A stretch of DNA of 64,000 nt, taken from NCBI RefSeq assembly GCF_002307495.1, contig NZ_NTMR01000003.1:310001-374000 (forward strand). Reading direction: 5' to 3'. The stretch's first letter is position 1; every line of letters starts with the position of its first letter. This document shows, piece after piece, positions 16,208-24,501 of the stretch. The position numbers were made by a program, and so were the translations under genes. The stretch is from Pseudomonas abyssi (GTDB taxonomy: Bacteria; Pseudomonadota; Gammaproteobacteria; Pseudomonadales; Pseudomonadaceae). A model generated the notes under the pieces. The model was not told where the DNA came from and searched no databases. It worked only from the letters and a program-made list of their open reading frames with translations.

Positions 16208-17368
16208 ATGCAAGCAGCGGTTTACCCATGGCGGGAAGGCAACCAGTACAGGTTGATGATTGACGGCGAGTGCTTCTTCCCGCGTCTGCTGGAAGCTATT
16301 GAGCAGGCACGCGAATCGATAGAAATCGAGTTGTATCTCATCGACTCCGGGCTCAGTACGCGGCAGTGGATCGACGCGCTGCTGGCAGCCCGCGAGCGGG
16401 GTGTGCGGGTCTATTGTCTGCTCGATGGGGTCGGCACAGACGGCTTCAAAACGGCGGAGCGGCGCGAGTTGGAGCAGGCTGGCGCGGTGCTGCGTTTCTA
16501 CAACCCACCCAGTGTGCTCAGCGGCTCGCGATTGTTTCATCGTGACCACCGCAAATTGTTTCTGATTGACCGGCGTATCGCCTTTGTCGGCGGCACCGGC
16601 ATCACTGACGAGTTCTGTCAGCCGGACCCGCAAACCGGCACCGCTACCTGGCATGAGCAGTTGCTGGAAATTGAAGGTCCGGTGGTCGAGGACTGGGTGT
16701 CTTTGTTCGAGTACGAATGGCAGCGTGTCGATGAGCGCGCGCGGCCGGGCCTGGCGGCAGTCAGACGTGGCCAGGTTCCACCGTTGCCGAAGGCCAAGAG
16801 CGGTCAGGGACGGGTGGCCTACATTGGGGCACGTGAGCAGAAGGAGGTGGTCGCGTCGTTGCTGGCGGCGGTCAAGCGGGCAGAACAGCGGGTCTGGCTG
16901 GCAACCCCTTACTTCCTGCCGTCGCGGCGCATTCGCTGGGCGCTGGCCAGGGCTGCTCGCCGCGGGGTGGATGTGCGGCTGCTGCTATGTGGCATGACCA
17001 TCGACCATCCGCCGGTGCGTTATGCGGGGCAGCGTTATTACACGCGTCTGCTTAAGGCGGGGATCAGGATCTACGAATATCAGCCGCGCTTTACCCACTT
17101 GAAAACAGCGCTGGTAGACGATTGGGTGTCGTTGGGGTCGTGCAACTTTGACCACTGGACGCTGCACTGGAATCTGGAAGCAAACCAGCAAGCGCTTGAC
17201 AGTGATCTGGCTGAGGCAGTGGCGCAGAGCTTCGAGAACGACTTTGAGCAAAGCGACCTGTGGACCCTGGCTGAGTGGAAAGAGCTGCCCCGCTCGCACC
17301 GTTTCAAGATTCGCTTCTGGGGGCAGATCAACCGCTGGGTAATGTGGCTGTTCGGTATCCCGCGCTAA
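16208..17368 (+). CDS. clsB: Cardiolipin synthase, ClsB-like phospholipase D family
   Basis: A 386-residue protein with two HKD motifs: HRKLFLID (in SRLFHRDHRKLFLIDRRIAF) and HLKTALVD (in RFTHLKTALVDDWVSLG), each followed by the expected Gly and Ser/Asn residues. The N-terminal WREGN start and absence of N-terminal membrane segments match ClsB rather than ClsA. The reaction joins phosphatidylglycerol with another phospholipid to form cardiolipin at the inner membrane. A hydrophobic C-terminal tail (NRWVMWLFGI) may help binding. It may be co-transcribed with the di-iron protein upstream. Confidence 0.85.
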   Translation: MQAAVYPWREGNQYRLMIDGECFFPRLLEAIEQARESIEIELYLIDSGLSTRQWIDALLAARERGVRVYCLLDGVGTDGFKTAERRELEQAGAVLRFYNPPSVLSGSRLFHRDHRKLFLIDRRIAFVGGTGITDEFCQPDPQTGTATWHEQLLEIEGPVVEDWVSLFEYEWQRVDERARPGLAAVRRGQVPPLPKAKSGQGRVAYIGAREQKEVVASLLAAVKRAEQRVWLATPYFLPSRRIRWALARAARRGVDVRLLLCGMTIDHPPVRYAGQRYYTRLLKAGIRIYEYQPRFTHLKTALVDDWVSLGSCNFDHWTLHWNLEANQQALDSDLAEAVAQSFENDFEQSDLWTLAEWKELPRSHRFKIRFWGQINRWVMWLFGIPR

Positions 17369-17374
17369 GGGCTA

Positions 17375-17396
17375 GCAGGCGGCGCTCGCCGCCTGC
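17375..17396. terminator. Perfect hairpin between convergent genes
   Basis: A 9-bp perfect GC stem GCAGGCGGC/GCCGCCTGC with a 4-base loop lies in the 74-base spacer between the convergent cardiolipin synthase and enoyl-CoA hydratase genes. No T-tract on either side; a bidirectional transcription barrier is plausible. Confidence 0.45.
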
Positions 17397-17442
17397 CGCC
17401 CATCTTCGCGAGCGGCGCCGGTCTTAGTGTTTGTGGCTGGAC

Positions 17443-18207
17443 TCAGTTGAAGACCGGTTTGCGTTTCTCCATGAAGGCAGTCAGCGCCTCCTTGGCCTCG
17501 GCACCGCTCAGCAGCGTGGCGAAGTGCTCGCCTTCGGTCTCCATGACTTCGTCAGCAGTGCGGCTGACGCCGCTGCGGATTAGCCGCTTGGTCAACTGGA
17601 CTGAGCTCGGCGGTAGCTCGGCAATGCGCAGGGCAGCAGCGCGCGCGGCATCCAGTACCGCTTGACCTGCTGGCAGAGCCTGATTTGCCAAGCCGATTTC
17701 ACAGGCTCGCGTGCCGCTGACTTCTTCGCCCAGCAATAGCAGTTCGGCGGCGCGTGGGTGACCGAGAAGGCGCGGCAGCAGGAAGCTGGAGCCCGCTTCC
17801 GGGCACAGGCCCAGGTTTACGAAGGGCATCTTCAGGCGCGCGTTCTGCGCCACATAAATCAGATCACAGTGCAGCAGCATGGTGGTGCCAATGCCAACAG
17901 CGGGGCCGTTGACTGCGGCGATCAGTGGTTTGCTGGCATGGCAGACGGCCTTGAGGAAACGGTAGACCGGGCTGTCGGTGCCGGTGCGCTCGTTCTTGAT
18001 GAAGTCACTGACATCATTGCCACTGGTGAAGCAGTCGGCGCTGCCCTGAATGATGATGGCTCGGATGCTGCCGTCGTTCTCGGCGGCGGCGATGGCGTCG
18101 CCCATATCGCCGTACATCTCGCGGGTCAGCGCGTTTTTCTTGTCGGCACGGTTGAGGGTCAGGGTCAGCACGCCCTGGCTACGGTCGATCAGCAGATGGT
18201 CGCTCAC
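17443..18207 (-). CDS. Enoyl-CoA hydratase/isomerase family protein
   Basis: A 254-residue crotonase-fold enzyme. The oxyanion-hole segment ADCFTSGNDVSDF and NGPAVGIGTTMLLHCDLIY are typical, and LCPEAGSS carries a glutamate in the catalytic region. The likely reaction is hydration or isomerisation of an enoyl-CoA; substrate chain length cannot be told. GTG 18207 has GGAGACACC immediately upstream and gives the normal family N-terminus (SDHLLIDRSQGVLTLTLNR); the frame is open to 18312. Not linked to other beta-oxidation genes here. Confidence 0.88.
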   Translation of the reverse strand: MSDHLLIDRSQGVLTLTLNRADKKNALTREMYGDMGDAIAAAENDGSIRAIIIQGSADCFTSGNDVSDFIKNERTGTDSPVYRFLKAVCHASKPLIAAVNGPAVGIGTTMLLHCDLIYVAQNARLKMPFVNLGLCPEAGSSFLLPRLLGHPRAAELLLLGEEVSGTRACEIGLANQALPAGQAVLDAARAAALRIAELPPSSVQLTKRLIRSGVSRTADEVMETEGEHFATLLSGAEAKEALTAFMEKRKPVFN

Positions 18208-18312
18208 GGTGTCTCCGGTGTCTGTTGTTGTTCGAGCGGCATGCTCGCACGTCTGGCAGGGTGTGGCAGCAAAGCATGGCCTGTTGAATGAGGGGGCATA
18301 ACAGGGTCGCAT

Positions 18313-19242
18313 TCAGCGTTTGGCAAACACCTCTTGCAGCACCTGGCCACGGCCCAGGCCAGCCAGAAACAGCGGTTTGCCCAGTTGCTCAACAAAAGCG
18401 CTGGCGCCACAGACCAGCGCCAATGCACGGCGTGAGGGTGCCTTCAGGCGGCGCAGATCGTCGTCCAGCTGGTGCGGCTGGCGCAGCTGCAGGTGCACGC
18501 TGGGGTAGGCCTGCGCCAAGGCGTCGAGCTCCTCCTGCAGGTAGCACGGGGCCTCACCGCGCTGCCAGTGCCAGAGCGTGATACCCGCCTCGTGACCCTG
18601 GTGTAGTGCGTCCCTGGCGATGGCCTGCAGTGGTGTCAGGCCGGTGCCGCGTGCCAGCAGCAGCAGCGGGCGGTCCTGCCAGTCAGCTTGGTAATAAAGG
18701 TGACCGCTGGCGTTGCCCAGGTGACATGGCGCGCCAACGCCCAGCTGCAGCAAGCGTTCACAGAACTGGCTGCCCGCGCGTTGCTGCACATGGAACTCCA
18801 GTATCGGGCTGTCGGTTTGGCTGGCGATGGAAAAGGTCCTTGCCGTACCGCAGGGTAGCCAGATGACCAGGTGCTGGCCGGGGTGAAAGCGCAGCGCTCT
18901 GGCTGGGCGTACCCGTAGGCGCAGGACGCCGGCAGCCAATGCTGTCAGTGCTTCGATCTGCGCAGGAAGGCCGTCTTTGGCAGGATCGTACAGCCTGAGG
19001 TGCAAGTCCTGCTGGACCGGGCACTGGCAGGCCAGCAGCCAGCCCTCGGCCTGCAATGCGGGCGACAGGGGAGCCCTGGCCTGGTCTGGCACTGCGTGGT
19101 GCTCGGCACGCACAAGGCAGCTCTGGCAGTGGCCGCTGCGGCAGGAGTAACTGATCGGCAGCCCCGCCTGGAGCAACTGGTCCAGCAGGTTACTGCCAGC
19201 CGGTGCGTGAAGGCAGCGGCCGGCGACGTGTATCTCAAACAT
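18313..19242 (-). CDS. 2Fe-2S ferredoxin/flavin reductase (CDP-6-deoxy-delta-3,4-glucoseen reductase-like)
   Basis: A 309-residue electron-transfer protein. The N-terminal plant-type ferredoxin domain has CRSGHCQSC and a later LLACQC supplying four cluster cysteines. An FAD-binding segment (ARTFSIAS, normally RxYS) and an NAD-binding segment (LLLLARGTGLTPLQAIARDAL) follow. It would pass electrons from NAD(P)H through FAD to the iron-sulphur cluster and on to an unidentified oxygenase or reductase. The ATG overlaps the stop of the diguanylate cyclase gene by 8 bases, so the two are co-transcribed. Confidence 0.85.
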   Translation of the reverse strand: MFEIHVAGRCLHAPAGSNLLDQLLQAGLPISYSCRSGHCQSCLVRAEHHAVPDQARAPLSPALQAEGWLLACQCPVQQDLHLRLYDPAKDGLPAQIEALTALAAGVLRLRVRPARALRFHPGQHLVIWLPCGTARTFSIASQTDSPILEFHVQQRAGSQFCERLLQLGVGAPCHLGNASGHLYYQADWQDRPLLLLARGTGLTPLQAIARDALHQGHEAGITLWHWQRGEAPCYLQEELDALAQAYPSVHLQLRQPHQLDDDLRRLKAPSRRALALVCGASAFVEQLGKPLFLAGLGRGQVLQEVFAKR

Positions 19243-20362
19243 AGCTGGGTTGATGTAGCTTGCAGCGATTACGGCCGGCATTCTTGGCCTGATACAGAGC
19301 CTGGTCGGCGTCGTTCAGACAAACCTCCAGGTCATCCTCCGGGCAGACGCTGGAAAGGCCTGCCGACAGAGTACAGTGCACGCCGTCTGGCAGAGAGTCA
19401 AAGTTGAGCGCGGCAAAGGCGGTGCGCAGCCGCTCCATGCAGTTGATCAGCGCCTCAGGGTTGCTGTTGCCAAGCAGGATGACAAACTCTTCGCCGCCAA
19501 ACCGAGCTACCAGGTCGTCATCGCGCAAGCTTTTGCGAGCCAGCGTGGCAAAGCCCTGCAGCACCTCGTCACCCGCCGCATGGCCGTACAGGTCGTTGAT
19601 ACGCTTGAAGTGATCCAGGTCGATCAGCGCGATGCCCAGTTGCTGGCTCGGGCGCATCAGGGTCATGCGGCGTTGGGCTTCATTGAGAAAGTGACGGCGG
19701 TTGGCCAGCCCGGTCAGCGCATCGGTGGTGGCCAGATTCTGTAGCTGGCCCATCATGCCACGCAGGGTTTCCTGATGGGCTTGCAGGGTGTTGTGACGCT
19801 GCTGCAGGCGTTCGCGCAGCTCACGTATATAGCTGCCGGTAAGACTCAGACAGAACAGAAAACAGGCCAGCACAAACCACTCGACCAGGCTCAGGGTAAA
19901 GCTGCGTGCGCCGGGTTTGAGGTAGTGCTCAAGCGTGATCAGCAGGCCGAAGAGCACCAGCGCCAGGCCGGAGTGAATATGGAAGTCGCGTCGCGACAGC
20001 TGGAAGATGCCGAACACCAGTATGTTGGCGTAAATCATGATGAGCGTGCCGCGCAGCGGCCCGGCAAAGGCCAGCAGGTAGGTTATCAGCAGCATGGCCA
20101 CGACAATCTGCGCGTTGGTCATGCTGGGGTCTTTGAGGCGCAGGTTCCAGTCGCTGCGAATCAGCAGCAGGAACACCAGTTGGGTGCCGACCCCCAGCAG
20201 AATATGGCTGAGCATCAGCCAGGCAGACCCCTGATAGTGTCCTACGGCCCAGGCGACGCTGATCACCAGGTAGGTAATCAGGTAGTTGACCTGGGCCAGG
20301 TAGAAACGTTGCAGCCTTAGTGTCTGAAACTTGGCTGTCTTGGAATCGTTCGCCTCACTCAC
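19235..20362 (-). CDS. Membrane diguanylate cyclase (GGDEF)
   Basis: A 375-residue protein with about six membrane segments in the first 190 residues, a short coiled linker (RELRERLQQRHNTLQAHQETLRG as key region) and a C-terminal GGDEF domain. The active-site motif is intact, GGEEF at 289-293, with DLDHFKRINDLYGH upstream. An inhibitory I-site RxxD (RDDD, 280-283) sits five residues before it, predicting product feedback. It makes c-di-GMP from two GTP; the membrane part resembles a sensor of unknown ligand. First gene of a two-gene operon with the flavoreductase. Confidence 0.92.
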   Translation of the reverse strand: MSEANDSKTAKFQTLRLQRFYLAQVNYLITYLVISVAWAVGHYQGSAWLMLSHILLGVGTQLVFLLLIRSDWNLRLKDPSMTNAQIVVAMLLITYLLAFAGPLRGTLIMIYANILVFGIFQLSRRDFHIHSGLALVLFGLLITLEHYLKPGARSFTLSLVEWFVLACFLFCLSLTGSYIRELRERLQQRHNTLQAHQETLRGMMGQLQNLATTDALTGLANRRHFLNEAQRRMTLMRPSQQLGIALIDLDHFKRINDLYGHAAGDEVLQGFATLARKSLRDDDLVARFGGEEFVILLGNSNPEALINCMERLRTAFAALNFDSLPDGVHCTLSAGLSSVCPEDDLEVCLNDADQALYQAKNAGRNRCKLHQPSYV

Positions 20363-20531
20363 TCCATGTGTCTCCGAATGATGGCATTATGACGTCAATT
20401 TATCGATTATGCGCCGTTTTGCAACTGCTTTTCGTGTCGCAGGTGGCAAATGTGAGAAACGCCCGTCGCCGGGCGACCTTCCTATAGCGGCGAAATCGCC
20501 AGATGGCGCTGTCCAGTCCGTGCGGCTCAGG

Positions 20532-20537
20532 TATACT
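20532..20537 (+). promoter_or_regulatory. Candidate -10 element for fumA
   Basis: TATACT about 115 bases before the fumA ATG is the best -10 match in the 288-base divergent spacer (20363-20650); no good -35 sits at the right distance. The rest of the spacer holds a short GGCGA/TCGCC hairpin near 20489-20500 and nothing else recognised. Confidence 0.35.
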
Positions 20538-20650
20538 TGTGCGCGCTTTTTTTGGGCCAGTTGACCTGCAGAGTCGGCGGCCCCATCCCGTGAGTCTGGT
20601 TTGGCGCGCGCTGTGCCACCAGCAGCCACAATGCAGAGGAGCTGTCCGAG

Positions 20651-22174
20651 ATGGCCGTTATCAAGCAAGACGATCTGATCCAGAGCGTCGCCGACGCGTT
20701 GCAGTACATTTCCTACTACCACCCGGTGGACTTCATTCAGGCTGTCCACGAGGCCTACCAGCGCGAAGAGTCGCAGGCCGCCCGTGACGCCATGGCGCAG
20801 ATCCTGATCAACTCGCGCATGTGCGCCACCGGCCATCGCCCGCTCTGTCAGGACACCGGTATCGTTACCGTGTTTGCCCGCGTGGGTATGGATGTGCGCT
20901 GGGATGGCGCCACCATGAGCCTGGACGACATGATCAACGAAGGCGTTCGCCGCGCCTACAACCTGCCGGAGAACGTGCTGCGCGCCTCCATTCTGGCCGA
21001 CCCGGCTGGCAAGCGTGCCAACACCAAGGACAATACCCCGGCTGTGATCCACTATCAGATCGTCCCGGGTGACAAAGTCGAGATCGACGTTGCGGCCAAG
21101 GGCGGCGGATCCGAGAACAAGTCCAAGATGGTCATGCTCAACCCGTCTGACTCCATCGTTGACTGGGTGCTCAAGACTGTCCCGACCATGGGCGCCGGCT
21201 GGTGCCCGCCGGGCATGCTCGGTATCGGCATCGGCGGTACCGCCGAGAAGGCTGCCGTTCTAGCCAAAGAATCGCTGATGGACTCCATCGACATCCACGA
21301 ACTGCGCGCTCGTGGCCCGCAGAACCGGGTCGAAGAGCTGCGTCTGGAGATCATGGACAAGGTCAACGCATTGGGCATTGGCGCTCAGGGTCTGGGCGGT
21401 CTGACCACCGTGCTCGACGTCAAGATCAAGGATTACCCGACCCACGCAGCCAGCCTGCCGGTGTGCATGATCCCGAACTGCGCCGCGACTCGTCACGCGC
21501 ACTTTGTGCTCGACGGCAGCGGCCCGGCAGTACTTGAAGCGCCGCCGATGGACGCCTATCCGGAAATCACCTGGGAAGTGGGCTCCAGCGTTCGCCGCGT
21601 CAACCTGGACACCGTGACGCCGGAAGACGTGCTGAGCTGGAAAAGCGGTGAAACCGTGCTGCTGTCCGGCAAGATGCTGACCGGTCGTGATGCTGCGCAC
21701 AAGCGCATGGTCGACATGCTCAACAAGGGCGAGCAACTGCCGGTCGATCTGAAAGGCCGCTTCATCTACTACGTGGGCCCGGTTGATCCGGTCCGTGACG
21801 AGGTCGTTGGACCGGCTGGCCCGACCACGGCAACCCGTATGGACAAGTTCACCCGTCAGATTCTCGAGCAGACCGGTCTGCTGGGCATGATCGGCAAGTC
21901 CGAGCGTGGCCCGATTGCCATTGAGGCGATCAAGGATCACAAGGCGGTGTATCTGATGGCCGTGGGTGGCGCGGCGTATCTGGTTGCCCAGGCAATCAAG
22001 AAAGCCGAGGTACTGGCCTTCCCGGAACTGGGCATGGAAGCGATCTACGAGTTCGAGGTCAAGGACATGCCGGTCACCGTGGCGGTAGACACCACCGGTG
22101 AGTCAGCGCATATCACTGGCCCGCAGATCTGGCAGAAGAAGATTGCCGAAAGCCTGGCGGTTGAAGTGGAGTAA
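20651..22174 (+). CDS. fumA: Fumarate hydratase, class I (4Fe-4S)
   Basis: A 507-residue citric-acid-cycle enzyme interconverting fumarate and malate. Family hallmarks include MCATGHRPLCQDTGIVTVF, KGGGSENKSKM, MLGIGIGGTAEKA and, late, YEFEVKDMPVTVAVDTTG. Cysteines in CATGHRPLCQDTG, CMIPNC and elsewhere can provide the oxygen-sensitive 4Fe-4S cluster ligands. The length fits the single-chain two-domain class I form. AGAGGAG precedes ATG 20651 and a strong terminator follows, so it is monocistronic. Confidence 0.96.
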   Translation: MAVIKQDDLIQSVADALQYISYYHPVDFIQAVHEAYQREESQAARDAMAQILINSRMCATGHRPLCQDTGIVTVFARVGMDVRWDGATMSLDDMINEGVRRAYNLPENVLRASILADPAGKRANTKDNTPAVIHYQIVPGDKVEIDVAAKGGGSENKSKMVMLNPSDSIVDWVLKTVPTMGAGWCPPGMLGIGIGGTAEKAAVLAKESLMDSIDIHELRARGPQNRVEELRLEIMDKVNALGIGAQGLGGLTTVLDVKIKDYPTHAASLPVCMIPNCAATRHAHFVLDGSGPAVLEAPPMDAYPEITWEVGSSVRRVNLDTVTPEDVLSWKSGETVLLSGKMLTGRDAAHKRMVDMLNKGEQLPVDLKGRFIYYVGPVDPVRDEVVGPAGPTTATRMDKFTRQILEQTGLLGMIGKSERGPIAIEAIKDHKAVYLMAVGGAAYLVAQAIKKAEVLAFPELGMEAIYEFEVKDMPVTVAVDTTGESAHITGPQIWQKKIAESLAVEVE

Positions 22175-22190
22175 GCGCTTCGTCGTAAAC

Positions 22191-22216
22191 AAAGCCCCGC
22201 TCTGCGGGGCTTTTTT
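22191..22216 (+). terminator. Rho-independent terminator of fumA
   Basis: AAAGCCCCGC/GCGGGGC stem with a 3-base loop followed by six T, 16 bases after the fumA stop. Confidence 0.93.
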
Positions 22217-22316
22217 GTGCCTTGGCAGGCCGCCAGGCTCACACGGGGCTGCGCGGTAGGGCGGCGAAGGCGCAGCGTCTGCGCGAGGGTGTCTCTGCCT
22301 CGTGCAATGCGCCGGT

Positions 22317-22904
22317 TCAGACGGTCGCGAACCTGCGTCTCAGCCAGTAATCAACACTCACCCAGCGCCCGCCGCCAGTAAAGAACAGGCTCAGCAGCAG
22401 AATGAAGTAGGTGGCGGCAAACTCGATACCGTTGTTGAGAATGACCAGGCGTCCGCTGCTGGTCAGCCAGTCGTAATTACCGTGCTCCTGCAGCAGTGCC
22501 TTGGCGCGTGCGAGCTTCTCGGCGGAGGCCGCGACGCGTTCGTTTGCAAACAACGAGCTTGGGTCTGCGATGGCTGGCCAGCCGTAGGGCCAATGCACGG
22601 CAAAGGCTGCTACCAGCATGGTGATCATCAGCGGGATGCTGATCCAGCGGGTGGCAAAGCCGATCAGCAGGAATACCGCACCTATGATTTCGGTGAGAGT
22701 GGCCAGCCAGGCCAGAAACTCGGGGAAGGGCAGGCCGAGGCCGTGTTCAAACCAGCTGATGGTCGAGTCGATATGGGCGAGCTTGCGGGTGCCGGCCATC
22801 CACATGATCGGTGCCAGATACAGGCGGATCAGCAATGGGGCGAGAAAGTCGAGGGTTTGGGTGCGGTCTAGCAGGCGCTGGGCCGGTAGCAGGATAGAAA
22901 GCAT
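22317..22904 (-). CDS. DoxX-family membrane protein
   Basis: A 195-residue inner-membrane protein with about four hydrophobic segments. The segments APLLIRLYLAPIMWMAGTRKLAHID and WLATLTEIIGAVFLLIGFATRWISIPLMITML are typical of DoxX/DoxD-like proteins, which are quinol-related or of undefined redox function. It lies 52 bases downstream of pyk on the same strand and may share its transcript. No catalytic residues can be assigned. Confidence 0.85.
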   Translation of the reverse strand: MLSILLPAQRLLDRTQTLDFLAPLLIRLYLAPIMWMAGTRKLAHIDSTISWFEHGLGLPFPEFLAWLATLTEIIGAVFLLIGFATRWISIPLMITMLVAAFAVHWPYGWPAIADPSSLFANERVAASAEKLARAKALLQEHGNYDWLTSSGRLVILNNGIEFAATYFILLLSLFFTGGGRWVSVDYWLRRRFATV

Positions 22905-22956
22905 GGCATCGGGTCCTTGGTGGTGACCACCAGAAGACGCCGATGCCAGCGGGTTG

Positions 22957-24408
22957 TTACACCAGCTCTTCGCCCACGTGCAGCAGCTTCATCGAGTTGG
23001 TGCCGCCACGGGAGTTGTAGACATCGCCCTTGGTCAGGATGACCCAATCACCGGGCTGCACATGGCCGGCGGCCAGCAGACGGTTGACCGCTTGCTGATT
23101 GATCTCGCTGGAGGGCAGTTCCGCCGGATTGAACGGGATGGCCTGCACGCCGCGCATCAGCGTGACCCGACCCAGTGTCTGGGCGTTGGGCGACAGCGCG
23201 AAGATCGGCAGATGCGAGCGAATGCGCGACATGATCAGTGGGGTATAGCCGCTTTCGGTCAGGGTGATGATGGCGGTGACGCCCGGGAAGTGGTTGCCGG
23301 CATACATGGCGGCCAAGGCCACGGTTTCATCACAGCGCTCGAAGGTCTGATACAGGCGATGGCCGGATTTTTTGCTGACCGGCTGCTTTTCTGCACCAAC
23401 GCAGACGCGGCTCATGGCGCGCACGGCCTCAACCGGATAGTCGCCGGCGGCGCTTTCGGCCGACAGCATGACTGCGTCGGTGTAATCCAGCGCGGCGTTG
23501 GCAACGTCGGATACCTCGGCCCGGGTCGGCATCGGGCTGGTGATCATCGACTCCATCATCTGGGTGGCGGTGATCACGATCTTGTTCTGCTTGCGGGCGC
23601 GGCTGATGATGTGCTTTTGAATGCCGACCAGCTCGGCATCACCAATCTCTACGCCCAGGTCGCCACGGGCAACCATGACGGCATCGCTTGCCTGGATCAG
23701 ACCATCCAGCGCGGCGTCATCGGCAACCGCTTCGGCGCGTTCGATCTTGGCCACCAGCCAGGCGTCGGACTCGGCATCACGCAACAGCTTGCGCGCCAGC
23801 TCCATGTCGGCGGCATCGCGCGGGAACGAGACGGCGACATATTCCATCTGCAGCTCGGCTGCGAGGTTGATGTCGGCACGGTCCTTGTCGGTCAGCGCTG
23901 CGGCAGACAGCCCGCCACCGCGGCGGTTGATGCCCTTGTTGTTGGACAGCGGGCCGCCGGTGGTCACGCGGCAGCGGACTTCGTCGCGGCCGACACTCTC
24001 AACTTGCAGAACCACACGACCGTCATCGAGCAGCAGCTCGTCGCCGGCGCGGCAGTCTTTGACCAGATCCGGATAGTCCAGGCCGACGATGTCCTGGTTG
24101 CCGTCTTCCAGCCCGTGGCTGGTGGACAGACGGAAGTGATCGCCGACGTCCAGCGAAATGGGACCGTCGGCGAAGCGACCGATGCGAATCTTGGGGCCTT
24201 GCAGGTCGCCCAGCAAGGCAACGTGCTGACCGTTCTCTGCGGCGATCTCGCGGACCAGGCGGGCGCGCTGGCGGTGCTCGTCGGCACTGCCGTGGGAGAA
24301 ATTCAGTCGTGCCACGTTCATGCCCGCGTTGATCAGCTCGGCGATACGTTCCGGGCTGCTGCTGGCGGGGCCGAGGGTGGCGACGATCTTGGTGCGGCGC
24401 AGTGACAT
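22957..24408 (-). CDS. pyk: Pyruvate kinase
   Basis: A 483-residue cytoplasmic enzyme converting phosphoenolpyruvate and ADP to pyruvate and ATP. Seen are TKIVATLGPASSSPE, MNVARLNFSHGSADEH, the catalytic lysine/metal region LVAKIERAEAV, MVARGDLGVEIG and ATQMMESMITSPMPTRAEVSDVANA. ATG 24408 (MSLRRTKIV) matches the family; an open frame extends to 24507 but runs into the divergent edd leader. It diverges from the Entner-Doudoroff operon, placing the pathway's terminal ATP-yielding step beside its defining enzymes. Confidence 0.96.
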   Translation of the reverse strand: MSLRRTKIVATLGPASSSPERIAELINAGMNVARLNFSHGSADEHRQRARLVREIAAENGQHVALLGDLQGPKIRIGRFADGPISLDVGDHFRLSTSHGLEDGNQDIVGLDYPDLVKDCRAGDELLLDDGRVVLQVESVGRDEVRCRVTTGGPLSNNKGINRRGGGLSAAALTDKDRADINLAAELQMEYVAVSFPRDAADMELARKLLRDAESDAWLVAKIERAEAVADDAALDGLIQASDAVMVARGDLGVEIGDAELVGIQKHIISRARKQNKIVITATQMMESMITSPMPTRAEVSDVANAALDYTDAVMLSAESAAGDYPVEAVRAMSRVCVGAEKQPVSKKSGHRLYQTFERCDETVALAAMYAGNHFPGVTAIITLTESGYTPLIMSRIRSHLPIFALSPNAQTLGRVTLMRGVQAIPFNPAELPSSEINQQAVNRLLAAGHVQPGDWVILTKGDVYNSRGGTNSMKLLHVGEELV

Positions 24409-24501
24409 GCGATGGTCCTTGTGCGGTGGGTTTTTGCTGCGCCATACAATAGACCATAATGGCGCTAGACGGGTAGGTTGACGGCGAATGGAGTGGTAGC
24501 G

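Noticed and set aside
22954-24405. 483-codon plus-strand open frame opposite pyk
   Set aside because: Same length as pyk and entirely antisense to it; Gly/Gln/Ala-rich with no motif.
24409-24501. HexR operator between pyk and edd
   Set aside because: A TTGT and an ACAA occur, but they are too far apart to make the known palindrome.
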